Shown here in pieces: positions 1 to 10,690 of a stretch of DNA of 64,000 nucleotides (the first letter of the stretch is position 1; every line of letters starts with the position of its first letter). The translations under genes were made by a program, and so were the position numbers. The stretch spans positions 992,001 through 1,056,000 of the forward strand of contig NW_020194558.1 in the NCBI RefSeq assembly GCF_002865645.1, read 5' to 3'. This DNA comes from Hyaloscypha bicolor E. Taxonomy: Eukaryota > Ascomycota > Leotiomycetes > Helotiales > Hyaloscyphaceae. The notes under the pieces were generated by a model. The model was not told the DNA's origin and ran no database searches. It was given only the letters and a program-made list of their open reading frames with translations.

Positions 1-2041
1 AGGGCATGACTGAGTTCGAAGATTTGACCCAAGAAGGGCCTCGTCTCTATATCTCGTAGCTTGCAGATCATATCTCTTAATGTTGTGGGACGGTATGGCT
101 GCGCATATGGAGATGGGCCAACAGGCAGTTCAAAAATGAGACCAAAAGAATGCCGTTGAACATTATGATAGTACCCACGACAATTGAGGCTCAGGAACCC
201 GGAAGGTTTCTCTTTATGTCTCAACATGCTTGCAAGTTCTTCTACTCTAGCAAACAGCTCTTGACCAACATTGCCGACCCATTGTAGGTCGTATTCGAGC
301 CACTCGATGAGAACTGGCACGCTCGCATCTGAATCAGTCGGCTCCTTCAGTTCGGCGAGACTTGATCGTACGTCAAACACTTCTTGGATATTGACTTGCG
401 TTGCTTCGAACCTCTCCACCAATCCTGATGCGACGTTAGCACCAGATGCCGACATGAGCTTTGCAACACCCAGAAGGCGAAGGTTGTGCAAAGGAGATGC
501 TTCACTAAGATCGCTTGGGATCCTTTCGAGCTCGTCCAAGTTATTATTTTGAAGAAATTGAATCTCAATGGCACTCGTAATCTTGTCTTGGAGCCGCTGC
601 TGGAGGAGGCCCATGAGTTTGTCCACATGACGTCGTAATTGCCGTAATACAGGGCTGAAGGGCAGTTCATTGTAATTCCAACCATTAAGTGTATCTAGAA
701 AGGCATTCAACGCGGAAAAACATTGATTGATATCGTTGAATTCGACTCCCGTCCGCAAAGAACTGGTAAATTTGTCCCAATTTGCTTGAGGGTCGTCTAA
801 TCCGGTGTTCGTAGCCCATGATCTGTGCCGCTCATGCTCCACCGCTAGGGTATACGCCTCTGCCTGGGATTTTGATAAGGTATTCATCTTCTCGTCTAAG
901 GAATGAGACTGGGATCTTATAGCTAAGAGGCTAAGTGAAGAAGAAACCGAAGCAGCATCTGGCCGTTTGGGTGGATCAATCTCGAGCATTTGTAATATAA
1001 GGGTAAAAACAACCGAAAAATTTGAGGGCGCGATTTTTTCCAGCTTTGATATCCAGGATTGGACGAATGGATGCGATTTCCCTCCCTGGTGGAATTGAGA
1101 GAAGGTCCAATTCATGACTTTCGCCTTGCGGCCTTCTTGGAACTGTCGAACGCCGTTCGATCCCATAAGCATGTATGTCACTACCTCGGAGATGATGCAA
1201 CCGAATGCCCAAATGTCGCTTTTCCGTCCAACTAAAGATCTTTCAAATATAATCTCACCAAACTCGCACTCTGGTGCCGCATAGTTGCTGTCAGCGCCTT
1301 GAAATAAGGTTTTGGAGTCGGCGTTCAACGGCTTCAGTCGTGACAGGCCAAAATCGGCGAGAAGGAATCTGTTCTTTTCGATAAGGATATTTGATGGCTT
1401 CAGATCGTGATGGCAGCCAATCATACTGATATTGAAACCAGGGGAGTAGAATTCATGGAGTGTTGCTAGAGCAGAAGAGATGCCCTGCAAGGCGACAAAA
1501 AAGGCAGTGTCGGTTTCAAATTCTGGCATCCTCCTATCTTGCGAGAGGAACTGATAAAGGTTGCATTCCGCAGGGAAGAACAGTAGGTTGTATGACCCAC
1601 GATGTAAGTATGTGGTTACAAGGCGGACAATGTTTGGGTGATCAACGAGGCGGAGGGTAGACAAGATATCCCCTTCGGCGGAGATGGAGGATCCTGCTAC
1701 GGACTCTGCCGATATCTCAATCTGTTTCCTCACGAGTTTTATTTCCTGGACTGTATGTTAGACGTAATGCAGTTTTTGGGTTTTACTGGGGCCACGGGAT
1801 TTCCTACTGTTTTAATATCGGTTGCCCTAAGTATTCCTTGGTGGTGAGGATGCAACACAACCTCGGAGACGGAGCCAAAAGCGCCTCTACCAATAGAAGA
1901 GCTCAATATGAACGGCAGCACAACATCAGGATCTAAGGTGCGATGCGAGAGATCATTCCGAAAGTATGGTGAAACAAACATCCATTGTTTCTGAAAAAAA
2001 TTCTTGGCAGGGCTATTTCCGATGATGCTCACCAACCCCGG
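1..2041 (-). pseudogene. Serine/threonine kinase-pseudokinase gene, 3' part (split by transposon; runs off window)
   Basis: The minus-strand frame entering from the transposon edge reads a protein kinase domain. A Gly-rich loop IGRGAFGSV lies near 1890, HHDLKPSNILI (catalytic Asp) near 1400, LADFGLSRL (DFG) near 1350, and YAAPECEFG (APE) near 1275. An intron of about 62 bp (1746-1807, GTAGG...TCCAG with a CTAAC branch site) restores the frame after the Gly loop. Downstream are about 230 residues of helical sequence with no recognisable domain. Near the left edge, phrases such as HSFGLIFELPVG and TTLRDMI resemble the start of the degenerate second kinase-like module in fungal HeLo/kinase-type proteins (family knowledge, moderate certainty). 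I see no stop codon in this portion. The stop lies beyond position 1. It joins in frame to 7222-7960 if the transposon and one copy of CCCGG are removed, so the insertion is the main lesion. A role in signalling or incompatibility is inferred only. Confidence 0.85.
2037..2041. repeat. Target-site duplication CCCGG, left copy
   Basis: CCCGG directly abuts the first base of the left TIR and is repeated at 7217-7221. Deleting the element plus one copy restores the host reading frame as ...PLSEPG/LVSIIGN..., which independently supports these boundaries. Confidence 0.85.
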
Positions 2042-2103
2042 TACGGGCTGATTTAGCGACGATGCTGCAACTATAATTTTTTTCGCAAAATCAAAATTAC
2101 GAT
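2042..2103 (+). repeat. Left terminal inverted repeat, 62 bp
   Basis: It starts TACGGGCT and contains GACGATGCTGCAACTATAA, then a T-run and TTTTGCG-type sequence in complement. It matches the reverse complement of 7154-7216 apart from a few substitutions near bases 9-20 and a one-base difference in the T-run. Confidence 0.9.
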
Positions 2104-2205
2104 GAATCGCGATTTATTTAATGGCCACATTTTATATGGAAAACACACCTAATTATGGCCAAATACGCAACTCCCATGCATCATAGTCAAATGTATCCAG
2201 TAGTA

Positions 2206-3905
2206 TTACTCTGTTCTCGCTTTTTTGAACTGCCCCCGATTATCCCTACGCCTATTCCCCGGCCTATAATCACCATCCCCTGGTAATTCCTTCTCTCCAT
2301 CGTCAAGATCTGAATTATCGTCGTCATCGCTTGATATAATCACCTCCCGCTTCCTCTTTAATATAGACTTCAGAGGACGTTGAGTGGGTGGAGCGGGAGC
2401 GGGAGCGAACGCTAGTAAAAACGTCAGATCTACTAGTATATTTAAATCTATTAACTTACTAGGTATAGAAGCAGGAGCAGGAGCAGGAGCAGGAGTAGGA
2501 TCAGGAGTAGGAGCAGGAGCAGGAGAAACCGTAATTCTAGCTTCTAGCGTAGGCATATCGTCGTCTGAATTAAAATCGTCAGAATTCAGGTCGTCACCTG
2601 ACCAATTCTTTGAAGGAGCAACCTTCTCCCATATAGCTTCGATCTGTTAATTAGGAGTCGAAGCAGGTAAAGAAGATGCCGTAGATATAACTGTAGATGT
2701 AGATACTACGTTAGGGGTGGTATCGGGAGAGTCTCCTAATGGGGGGCTAAAATCTAGGAGGTAAGGCATCTCTCCATCCCTTCTTTCACGCTTATCCTGA
2801 ATCTCGTCGTCTCTTGCCTGAATTTTATTAATATCTTAATCAAATATAAGATAAATATGCTTTGGCGTTCTCTTATTTGATTGGCTGAAGTGGGATAATA
2901 AGCCGTTAATAGTATTTTCAGCTCCATATATCAGATTAGTCACATGGTCGATTCTCTTGTTTTTGTCCTTTGGCCATACCTGATTATATTAGTACTAATT
3001 ATATTAGGATACTAATAAATAATAGCTTACTTTAGTAGCAAAAGACACCCTATTTGCGCGTTCCAAGATCGTGATCCATTGATTAAGCTCCCAGTCTTCA
3101 AGTAACGGAATTGACGATAAAAAAGCCTTGGCTAAATACATAGCGAACTCCTTGTATGATAGTTCTTGACTATAATAAAGTACCATATTAGCAAAGAGGT
3201 GTGTATTTCTATAAATAAGCTTTACGTACGTATTAAACTGTTCTACTATCTGTAGCTCAATTTGAATATTTTGAGCCTCCCGATACTCTTCTAAGCTAAG
3301 GAACTTCTTTGTGGTTGAAACAGGTATACTCCTCCCAGTGAAGCTACTCTCTAGTTCTTCTATTTCATATATACGTAGTATAATAGAAATAAGGACCTTA
3401 TATCGTTTTTCGATAATAGGAGCAGGAGGGATCGGCGATTTACCCTTACTAAAAGCCCTTACACGTGCCCCCTGGCCGAGAGTAAGGGAACCAAGGGCTT
3501 TACCCCTTTTAAGGGCTGAACCTAATAAAATTAGTATTAATATAGGAGTTAAACAGATGGATACGCACTTTCGCCCTGAGCTTCCTAATGGAAATTACCA
3601 CGTAATCGCTCTAAACGCTCGAGCTTAGCCTGCTGTCTCCTCTCACGTGCTTCTGATTCAAGGACCTCCTCTGAGAGATCCATGCCCGGGGAGTGGTAAA
3701 AAGGATAGGAATCAGCTGAGATATTAACCCCTTGGTCTCTTGATAGCTAGGCGGCAGTATTCTGAAGTTAAGTTTGACTAGAAAATGGTGTACCATCTAA
3801 TACAATAGTCGGTATAGCTGAAGTAGGAGTAATAGGAGCAGGAGGAGGAGTAGCTGGGTTAATCGCATCACATAGTGGACACTTTACTATAGAGGGGGGG
3901 TGTGG
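2206..3905 (-). pseudogene. Transposon accessory gene: acidic, Pro/Ala-repeat, nuclear-like protein
   Basis: This is the second gene of the TIR element. The last exon (about 2825 to 2206) is one frame with a single in-frame TAA near 2648. It reads an acidic stretch (SGDDLNSDDFNSDDD), a PAPAPTPDPTPAPAPA repeat, a basic KSILKRKREV motif, SSDDDDNSDLDD, and a C-terminal RPGNRRRDNRGQFKKARTE-like basic tail. Upstream exons include a helical block at 3004-3186 (LSYKEFAMYLAKAFLSS) and, near 3880, KCPLCDAINPATPPPAP, which could be half of a zinc-binding site. The composition suggests a DNA- or chromatin-associated protein. No function is known to me. Splice sites between the blocks were not all resolved. 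Confidence 0.6.
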
Positions 3906-4714
3906 TGCCTCCCGTATAAAACAAGAGTTCCATAGATTAAGATTATCTATTAAAAACGTTTGGGGATAATATAATAAGGATCTGATTTATAATTAAATAT
4001 TAGAAGGAGGGTGTAGCTAATAAATCTATAGTTTAGTGAATGGTAATATGAAGTCAAGTAGCAGGATAGAACTATAATATATTAATATTATTTTAACCCT
4101 TTAGCCCATGCCCCTATAACTTTTTCCCTAGGGAATTTATGTATTAGAGACTTATTTTGGAGGTTATTAATAGTAGTGTATTACTAATATATAAAAAGGG
4201 GTAAATGGAAGGACTGCAAGGGATACCCCTTAGCACAAGTTAAATTCGGACATATTTTATTTATCCCTAGCATTATTCCTATATAAACTATGGTTTCCTA
4301 TACTAGGGGCTATAGAATATTAAGTAAGGGGCTATAGAAATTAAGGGGGGGAAACTAAATTTCATATGAAAAGAGACATTTTCACTAAATATGTCTTGTA
4401 ATTACTTTAAAAGTTCTCAAGAACTATTAATTCAATAGAGCTAGTATTAACGGAGAATTTGATCTATACTATGGACTCCTTGCTACTAAAATAACAAGTT
4501 AATAAAATAATTATAGGGGGTGTGGAAAATAAAGGGGCAAGGGTCGATTTTCTGACGAGGTAAATCATGTGACCTTTTGACATTAAACTACCTGTAACTA
4601 TGTGAATTTAACTAATTAAGCAGACTACTATTAGCTTCTGTAATTAATTGCTTTACCAAAAATTAATGTTTTTAGCTAGTTCTTTCTTTAGGATATATAT
4701 TAATATGTCCCTGT

Positions 4715-6910
4715 TCAGCCTCTCTGAGGCCGGGTAAACCAACTAATATTTACAGGAGGAATTTCTAGATTATCCTCCTCCTCCGCTTCAGGCTCAGATA
4801 CGTATCCATTATCCATAAACTGTCTATACTCTTGACTATTTATGACCCAATTGCCATTTGCCCTATTAAAAGTAATACCATCTATAGTAAATCTAGTATC
4901 CTCCGCATTATCTTTAACCTCCGCTTCGTCGTCAGAGCCAATATAGGTGAGATCTTTATCTCTATAGCTAGCGTCTCTCCCTTCATTAATGAACTGAATA
5001 CCATCTTGATTATTATAATCCTTTAGCCTTGCCTCTTCTAGTCCCATAGCTACCTCTGGTAATGGATTCCAATCATATATACCCTTAGGTATTAATAAAA
5101 GCCCTAGCTTTGGACGAGTATTCTTCGTATTAATTAGGTGGTCGCTAATCGACTCCCTTAGATATATATACGTACTCAGGTGGTTCAGATCCCTATTCGA
5201 GTCACGTGTAGACTCCGTAATTGGGAGTATAAAGCCGGCATTCTTAAGCTCTTGCTCATACCACTCAAGTGTAACCTCCGGTAAATATGCGTCTTTATTA
5301 TAGCTAGCATATCCTTCACGTAGCTCGTTTAGTTTATTAATATTAATAGGAATCCCGTAGTCCCTGACCCCTATCTGCTCTAAAAACATGTAGTTCTGGA
5401 ATGGTTGACCAGGGACGATATATGGACGATTAGGCTATTTCCTAATTAAATGGATATTCCAAACCCGGACGAACTCCTCAGTTTGCTCCCGTATAATAGG
5501 TAAATAGACGAAAAGCATAGCGATATAGTCAGGGAGAAGTTTGCGGGAGTAAAGCCTTTAAGAGCGTAGTTACTTAAAAAATATCTTCCATTTATTTAGC
5601 ATGCCCTATATAATATTAGCTAATTAAATAAGTCTATATGGGATTAGTATAGATAAATTACCTTCGCAACTTGCCCCCACCATGCCTCAATTCGTTAATT
5701 AGCTGTACTAGTCCCGAACTAATAGAGATCTGAGAACTGATATGGATTAATACCCCTTGTTTGGCACGTCGCTTTATAGAGGATATAATGGGCATCAGTA
5801 ATTATGGGTGTTTCGCATCCTCTATCCGATCGAATATGGAGCGGAATAACCTCCATTTCGTCTACCAAGTCAAGGTATTGCACTAGGATAGTAACCTGGA
5901 AAGTGGTATAAGTAAGTATATATCAGTATAATATTAATTAGCCTAAAGGAGAATGTGGTGTGGAGATTCAGGGGGTTTATCGCCTAAATTAAGGGTTTTT
6001 CAAATAACTAGTTCTCTATAATACTACAGAATTACATAGCCGGAATCACGACTAAGTGAATTTTGGCATTTTCAAGGGGATGTATTCATACCGAATTAGG
6101 AAATACTACTACTTATAGCACAACTATTTGAGATTCTAATATAAATCCAAGGTACGAACCGTGAGTAGGCATTAATACCAGCATATATCTTAATCCCACA
6201 AAATCGTAGCTAAGTAAACGGATTAGTAGTTATTAAGATAATGATTTTTGAAGTTAAGTATATGCTGCACTTACCTTGCAATAGCCATTGATAGACCAAA
6301 CAAAGTTTGGCCCATGAATATTATATTCCCCCCTAGCTGCCTTTATCTCTTCCGAGCGACGTTATATACTTTCTGGATCAATTTCCTACATTATAGAAGC
6401 TATTCTATTCCTAGAAAACTTCTGGCCATTCCCTAGGGAGTTGAGATAAGTATATAGAAGCCGGCAGCCATAACTTCTAGTATTGCCTTGTGGGCCTTTA
6501 TCCACTGTGTGTTGCTTGAGGATATGGCGAAGTTGCTCCTTTTCTAGCTCAACTTGCGAATTAAGCATTCGACGTCGAAGGCCCATAGCCCGGCGAGCTT
6601 GTTGTAATAGTCGTAGATTAGGAATGTCATATCCTAAGCTCCGGAGGTTGGTAAGTATATTGGCATCAGTCGTATGGATATCACAAAAGAACCAGGCGAT
6701 AAGACCCTTCACCTGCGGCGAAGGATCAAATATCGAACGTTTAGAGGGCGTTTTCCATTCGGAAAGCCTACTGCGTAGCGTTCTCAGGGAAATATCAACG
6801 TCAAAGTCATGCTTTAACCTCTCCACAATAGTCTCATGTGACAGCTGCTGCTCAATTAAACAAAGAATATGGGCTTAATAGCACATAATATTAATCTTGA
6901 AACGACCCAT
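4715..6910 (-). pseudogene. Integrase-core (DDE) transposase of the TIR element, RIP-inactivated
   Basis: The proposed start ATG is at 6910 (MGRFK). The N-terminus is a helix-turn-helix-like region (TIVERLKHDFDVDISLRTL, then RSRLSEWKTPSK). The catalytic region follows: GPNFVWSINGYCK near 6290 (family Asp now Asn), then a GTAAGT intron to LRFCGIKIYAGINAYSRF near 6200, a second intron to YLDLVDEMEVIPLHIRSDRG near 5850, and RIEAWWGQVAK near 5690. The tail runs from FVRVWNIHLIRK through PYIVPGQPF to an acidic C-terminus ending at 4715. In-frame stops near 6876, 6390, 6366 and 5440 are all explained by CAA/CAG to TAA/TAG. Length and motif order match full-length relatives, so the gene decayed by point mutation without deletion. 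It is surely inactive as it stands. Confidence 0.85.
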
Positions 6911-7153
6911 TATAAAGAGTTTAATGATAATAGATCAATAGTATTAGAAATAATAACGTAGGAACAAAAGTATGAACGAAGTATGCCAGATGGCTAGTAG
7001 GCCAGGGGGCATATCACGTGCATTTTATTAATTTTTCCTACCCTATTGCATTCCTACCATGGAATGCGATAAAACACCATATAGATCGACTGTTTTAATT
7101 GTATTCTACCATAGAAATTAGCTAGACTATTAATAATAGCACATTTTTAAAAT

Positions 7154-7216
7154 ATCGTAATTTTGATTTTGCGAAAAAAAATTATAGTTGCAGCATCGTC
7201 CTTAAAGGAGCCCGTA
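7154..7216 (-). repeat. Right terminal inverted repeat, 63 bp
   Basis: It is the inverted copy of 2042-2103, ending AGCCCGTA at the insertion edge. It is followed at once by the second CCCGG copy (7217-7221). Confidence 0.9.
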
Positions 7217-7960
7217 CCCGGTTCAGATAAGGGCAGTTTTGCATCAAGCTTCTCGATCTGAAATTGATCATGCTCAACGAACTTCCGTATCAACACCTCA
7301 TTGTGAATCAATATCAAAATAGCAAATATCTTTCGAGCCCCGGATATTATGATCGAAATCGTTTCCTCTTGATGCTGCACTTCAATGCCACATTGTTTTA
7401 CCAAGTCGCGAACGGTAGACTCGGTAAGCAATTCTTCGATATCTTCAGCCGGCACAAAGTACGCAGATTCGAAATTCTTGGTCTGCAACCCAATAATGCG
7501 GTCTTCAATCGAGTCCATCGAGCGAGGATCCGGTTTCGAGTGGGCTAGCGCTCTCAGGACCTTGTGCGGCAGGTTTCGATCTCGGCCTCAACGGTCAACG
7601 TTAGTATGCAAACGTCAGGCTTGCGTGAAAAGCTTACCTCGGTCAGCTCTTGAGGGACTGCGAGAATGTAAACTTCAGACTCGACCTTTAACACAGGGTG
7701 TTAGTGTTAGCTCGATTAATCTAATATCCGGATCACCCCAGACCGCACTCACGTACCTCAACTTGGAACCCGCCAGCCCCGAATTTGGCAATCAGCAGGT
7801 TGTTCAGTAGCGATTTGTCGAGGTATTTCTTGTGAATCTTCTGCTTGATCATAATGATGGCGGCTGGATTTTCGAGGTGATCTAGCAAAATAGGGCAGTT
7901 GTTCACGAACTTGGACAAGCTGCACTCCAATTGATGCTGGACAACGTAGCGCTTACTCAT
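7217..7960 (-). pseudogene. Kinase-pseudokinase gene, 5' part (upstream of transposon)
   Basis: The region 7222-7518 reads from MDSIEDRIIGL through STVRDLVKQCGIEV and SGARKIFAILILIHNEVL to LPLSEPG, where the transposon interrupts. Joined to 2036 it continues LVSIIGNSPAKNFF and then the kinase Gly loop. Upstream, 7757-7960 reads MSKRYVVQHQLECSL..., ending GGFQVE at a GTACGT donor. An intron of about 70 bp with a GCTAAC branch leads to VESEVYILAVPQELTE, then a GTAAGC donor with a TACTAAC branch. Joining that exon to the MDSIEDR block needs either a downstream acceptor (CACAAG) or a 1-nt frameshift, so whether both blocks belong to one gene is inference. The ATG at 7960 is the most upstream ATG that I trust. 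This N-terminal region is shared by fungal kinases of this type and has no domain that I can name. Confidence 0.65.
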
Positions 7961-8514
7961 CCACAAATGAAGACCTGAGGCTCAAATGCATCCCGTGCAG
8001 CCCGTTACGTCGGCCAATTGCGAGAATCTAAATCGTGCATGTCCCTTAACGCTGCTGTCTGAAATATGGCTCAAGATCCTCAGAAAATACACACGATCTC
8101 CGGAATCCTGTATATCGATTGTTTCAAGTATGCCAAATTGGGGATGGAGAAGCAGGCTGTTCAAGTTGCACGTGACACGTCCGTACGAGTGAGCCAATCA
8201 TGAAACCCGCACAGCGACCGCTACAACTTCAGATAACTGAGCCAGCACAGCCTCCACATCATCCAAATGCATATTCGACAAATGCGTAGGCTACCAGTCA
8301 ACTATTGTCGTCACGTCGGCTACCTTAGGCATCAACGCTTAGTCACAAGCACGTGTCAAAACTTATGTCATATTGTCATTATCACCTGTTTATACGTAAT
8401 ATGTGTCACATGTAGTTAGGTAAGCTCGTGCGGACCTAGGTATAAGGTTTGGACAGCTCCCAGAATTGAGACTTACGTCCTTTTTTACTCTCTCGAATCA
8501 CAGTAGATCCAACA
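7961..8514. other. Intergenic, no supported gene
   Basis: Short open frames exist on both strands here, but none has a recognisable motif or splice structure. Several CACGTG/CACATG hexamers occur (about 8168, 8350, 8407). It may be promoter sequence for the kinase gene. Confidence 0.4.
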
Positions 8515-9078
8515 ATGGCTCCGGAGGGATCCTGGTCGGAGCCAAAACAGGACCCGCCCGTAGAGACGAGACGAGGAAAGTGTAACCGGGCCTCAAGGGA
8601 GCCAAAACGAGCCCCTACGGATACTAAAATAGCTGCTGAGGCTTATTTAGCGTGCTCAGGCAGGGCTCCGGCGATGCTCAGGTGCTCACCCTCGGGTTAC
8701 GCTTGCTCACCCATATCCCAGGGTAATGCAGCAGCAGCTCAGGTCCAGAGCCAGAAATGGAAAACGGCATGAGAACATTCCCATACTGAATTACCTGTTT
8801 CCCGATACTACCACTAAAGTCGTACTCAACTTCTTTTTTCGCTGATTCTGTTTTAGTGTTTGGACGTGAGCAGCTGCCGCCTTAACCTGAGCCGAGGGTG
8901 AGCATTCCTGAGCATACCTGAGCATACCTGAGCACGTCCTGAGCTCGGCCTGAGCTCGGCCTAAGCAGCCTGAGCATGCGCTGAGGGGCCATTTTAGCTC
9001 CCATAAGGACTTGTTCCGGCTCACTTGATGCCCGGTTACAGTTTCCTCATTTTGTTTCCTATTTTGGCTCCCTTGCAA
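8515..9078. repeat. Diverged inverted repeat (two arms of about 250 bp) rich in GCTCAGG
   Basis: The plus-strand arm (about 8525-8760) and the reverse complement of about 8840-9075 share, in order, GGAGCCAAAA, TGTAACCGGGC, TCAAG-GAGCC, GGGAGCTAAAAT-like and repeated TGCTCAGG units followed by GCTCACCCTCGG. The second arm has extra tandem CTGAGCATAC and CTGAGCTCGGC units. Open frames on the two arms encode similar peptides only because the arms are related, so I do not call them genes. A smaller patch of the same motif vocabulary recurs at about 40505-40590. Confidence 0.65.
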
Positions 9079-9299
9079 CCAAGATTCCCTTGAGCTCCCT
9101 GATACCTCGCGTGCCCTGAGTGCCCTGTAGAGCTGATACTTTCAGCTCTCCTCCCGGCTTCTCCGGGCTGAACGTTCAAGGCATTCAGCTCTGTTCGCTC
9201 AGGGCATTCAGCGTGGCGACAGTGGCCAATTGCCCCTATGCCACAAGTGCCTCAGGCACTTAGAAATACAATAGAAACCCTCACCATCTAAATCACTTC
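9079..9299. other. Short GC-rich spacer before the AT block
   Basis: It contains direct repeats of the phrase GGCATTCAGC (about 9180 and 9203) and no gene. A sharp fall to A+T-rich sequence follows. Confidence 0.4.
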
Positions 9300-9545
9300 T
9301 TTATATTATCGTACGTTTGGACCACCCTTAAGCGGTTGGCTCTCGGGGCTCCTTAAAAAAAACGGGTCACGTGAGGAATACCAGAATCTTCTCTTTCTAG
9401 GGAATCGCGTATCGGAATGCGATTACGTTTAAATCCTTAGGGCTCAGCTTAGGATAAGAGAGGAGAAGCTCAAGTACCTTTCTCTATATTTTAGTAGTTC
9501 TGGAATGCGAGGGCCTTTTATTATGATTTTTTAAAGCTTGGGGGG
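9300..9545 (+). repeat. Helitron 5' terminal region, copy 1
   Basis: About 245 bp in the same orientation as 35690-35940. Shared blocks include GGACCACCC, AAGCGGTTGGCTC, GGGTCACGTGAGGAA, TCGGAA-GCGATTACG, and CTTTCTCTATATTTTAG with TAGTTCTGG. Differences are mostly C/T or G/A, as RIP would give. It lies directly upstream of the Helitron ATG at 9635, so I read it as the conserved 5' terminus plus promoter. The expected 5' TC would be TT here, versus TC at 35690. Confidence 0.6.
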
Positions 9546-9634
9546 AAATCTTAAGCTAGGGATCTTATAGAATATACTAAAAAAAAAAAAACCTGGCCTC
9601 ATATTACTTTCCTCTCTTTCTTCTCTTTATTACT

Positions 9635-10690
9635 ATGGATCCTTCCCGCTTTTATACTTCCTATAAGCAGAACCGGCCTGCTTCTAACTTTATTACGGAG
9701 CGGGCTAAGCTATATAAGACTTGCTATTATTATCGAGTTTATATTCTCCCCCTTTTCTGGCTTAATTAACTAGTTAATAGGCCTGAAATACTAGTAATTA
9801 TATCTAGTAATACCCTGCCTTATAAGAACTTAATCTAAATATTCTTCCTATCTCCTAGTAATAATAATAATTAATTACGGATATTTCTATAGACAAGCCA
9901 GCCCTATAGCACTAGTAACGGATCCGTTAACCGTCTATTATAGCTCTAGTTTATATTATAGAGAATTCTTTTACTAACCTACTTACTATATAGCTTCCTG
10001 CCTTTCTTTCCTGCTTCTGGCTAGCTACTATATATATAACTAGTCCGCTTATAGATTACTATATAGCTTATAGAGCTCTTTATTTTAGTTATATAAATAA
10101 TTACTTTAAGGCCTATTATAAAAAGAGTAATATAATACTTTCTCTAATCTGCAAGCCTCCTCTATATCTCTCTTATTTTTTTATAGGTAATAACTTGCTT
10201 TACTAGGCTTTCCAGACAAATATCCGGATATATAATTATATTTTTGCCTTTATATTAATTAGTTATAAGAAAAATATCCGGATTAACTTCTCTTATAAGA
10301 TCTAGTACTTTTAGATTTATAGTAAGCTCTTTTACTTTTAAGGCCCGCTATAGCCTGCTTTATATACTAAATTCTCTTTTATATAGCTCTTCTTTTATAA
10401 CTCGCTTTTTATAACTAATATACGGGCTATTAATTTCCCTTACTTAGATTATATAGTTCTTTTATAGCTTATAAATATATTTACTACTTATAATCCGTTT
10501 ATTATAGTCTATAAAATAGCCCGTAAGTGTCTTATAAGTTAATAAACCGATTTCCGGGTTTTATTTAATCTATAAATATACTTAATTCTTAAATTAGATA
10601 CTAATTATTATTATAAGAACCTCCTAATAAGTAATAAGGTTATAGTTCTTATTCCGGACAAATATATAAATATAAGCTATTATTAGTATA
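9635..10690 (+). pseudogene. Helitron Rep/helicase transposase, N-terminal portion
   Basis: It starts at ATG 9635 with MDPSRFYTSYKQNRPASNF and stays open for 43 codons before a TAA. After that the frame is dense with TAA/TAG at former Gln codons but still readable (e.g. QPYSTSNGSVNRLL near 9900). Near 10560-10690 the sequence reads YLILKLDTNYYYKNL and SNKVIVLIPDKYIN. This matches the fungal Helitron pattern of a polar RRR-NLP-S-E-VA--IPD motif in which Arg and Asp have become Tyr, Lys and Asn through RIP. It has no coding capacity now. The rest of the protein was displaced beyond the LTR insertion. Confidence 0.7.

Larger units (their letters stand above)
2042..7216 (-). mobile_element. 5.2 kb TIR DNA transposon with integrase-core transposase, RIP-degraded
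   Basis: The element is bounded by near-perfect inverted repeats (2042-2103 and 7154-7216) that start TACGGGCT, and by a 5 bp duplication CCCGG. It carries two minus-strand genes. The transposase (4715-6910) has an rve/integrase-type DDE core. A second gene (2206 to about 3905) encodes an acidic, Pro/Ala-rich protein with a CPLC-type motif. Both contain TAA/TAG codons at positions compatible with C-to-T change, and the sequence is A+T-rich, consistent with RIP. A 5 bp duplication fits integrase-like strand transfer; TA-targeting Tc1/mariner chemistry does not fit. I recognise the transposase type from fungal genomes but cannot assign a superfamily name with certainty. Confidence 0.9.

Noticed and set aside
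2384..2650. Plus-strand frame encoding Ala/Gly repeats
   Set aside because: It is the antisense of the Pro/Ala repeat of the transposon accessory gene, whose minus frame has coherent acidic and basic motifs.
2042..7216. Tc1/mariner or pogo element with TA duplication
   Set aside because: A TA reading of the flanks leaves unequal ends and puts the host gene out of frame. The 5 bp CCCGG model gives longer TIRs and restores the frame.
8515..9078. Two small genes on opposite strands
   Set aside because: The peptides are similar only because the DNA is an inverted repeat; codon use and composition do not look coding.
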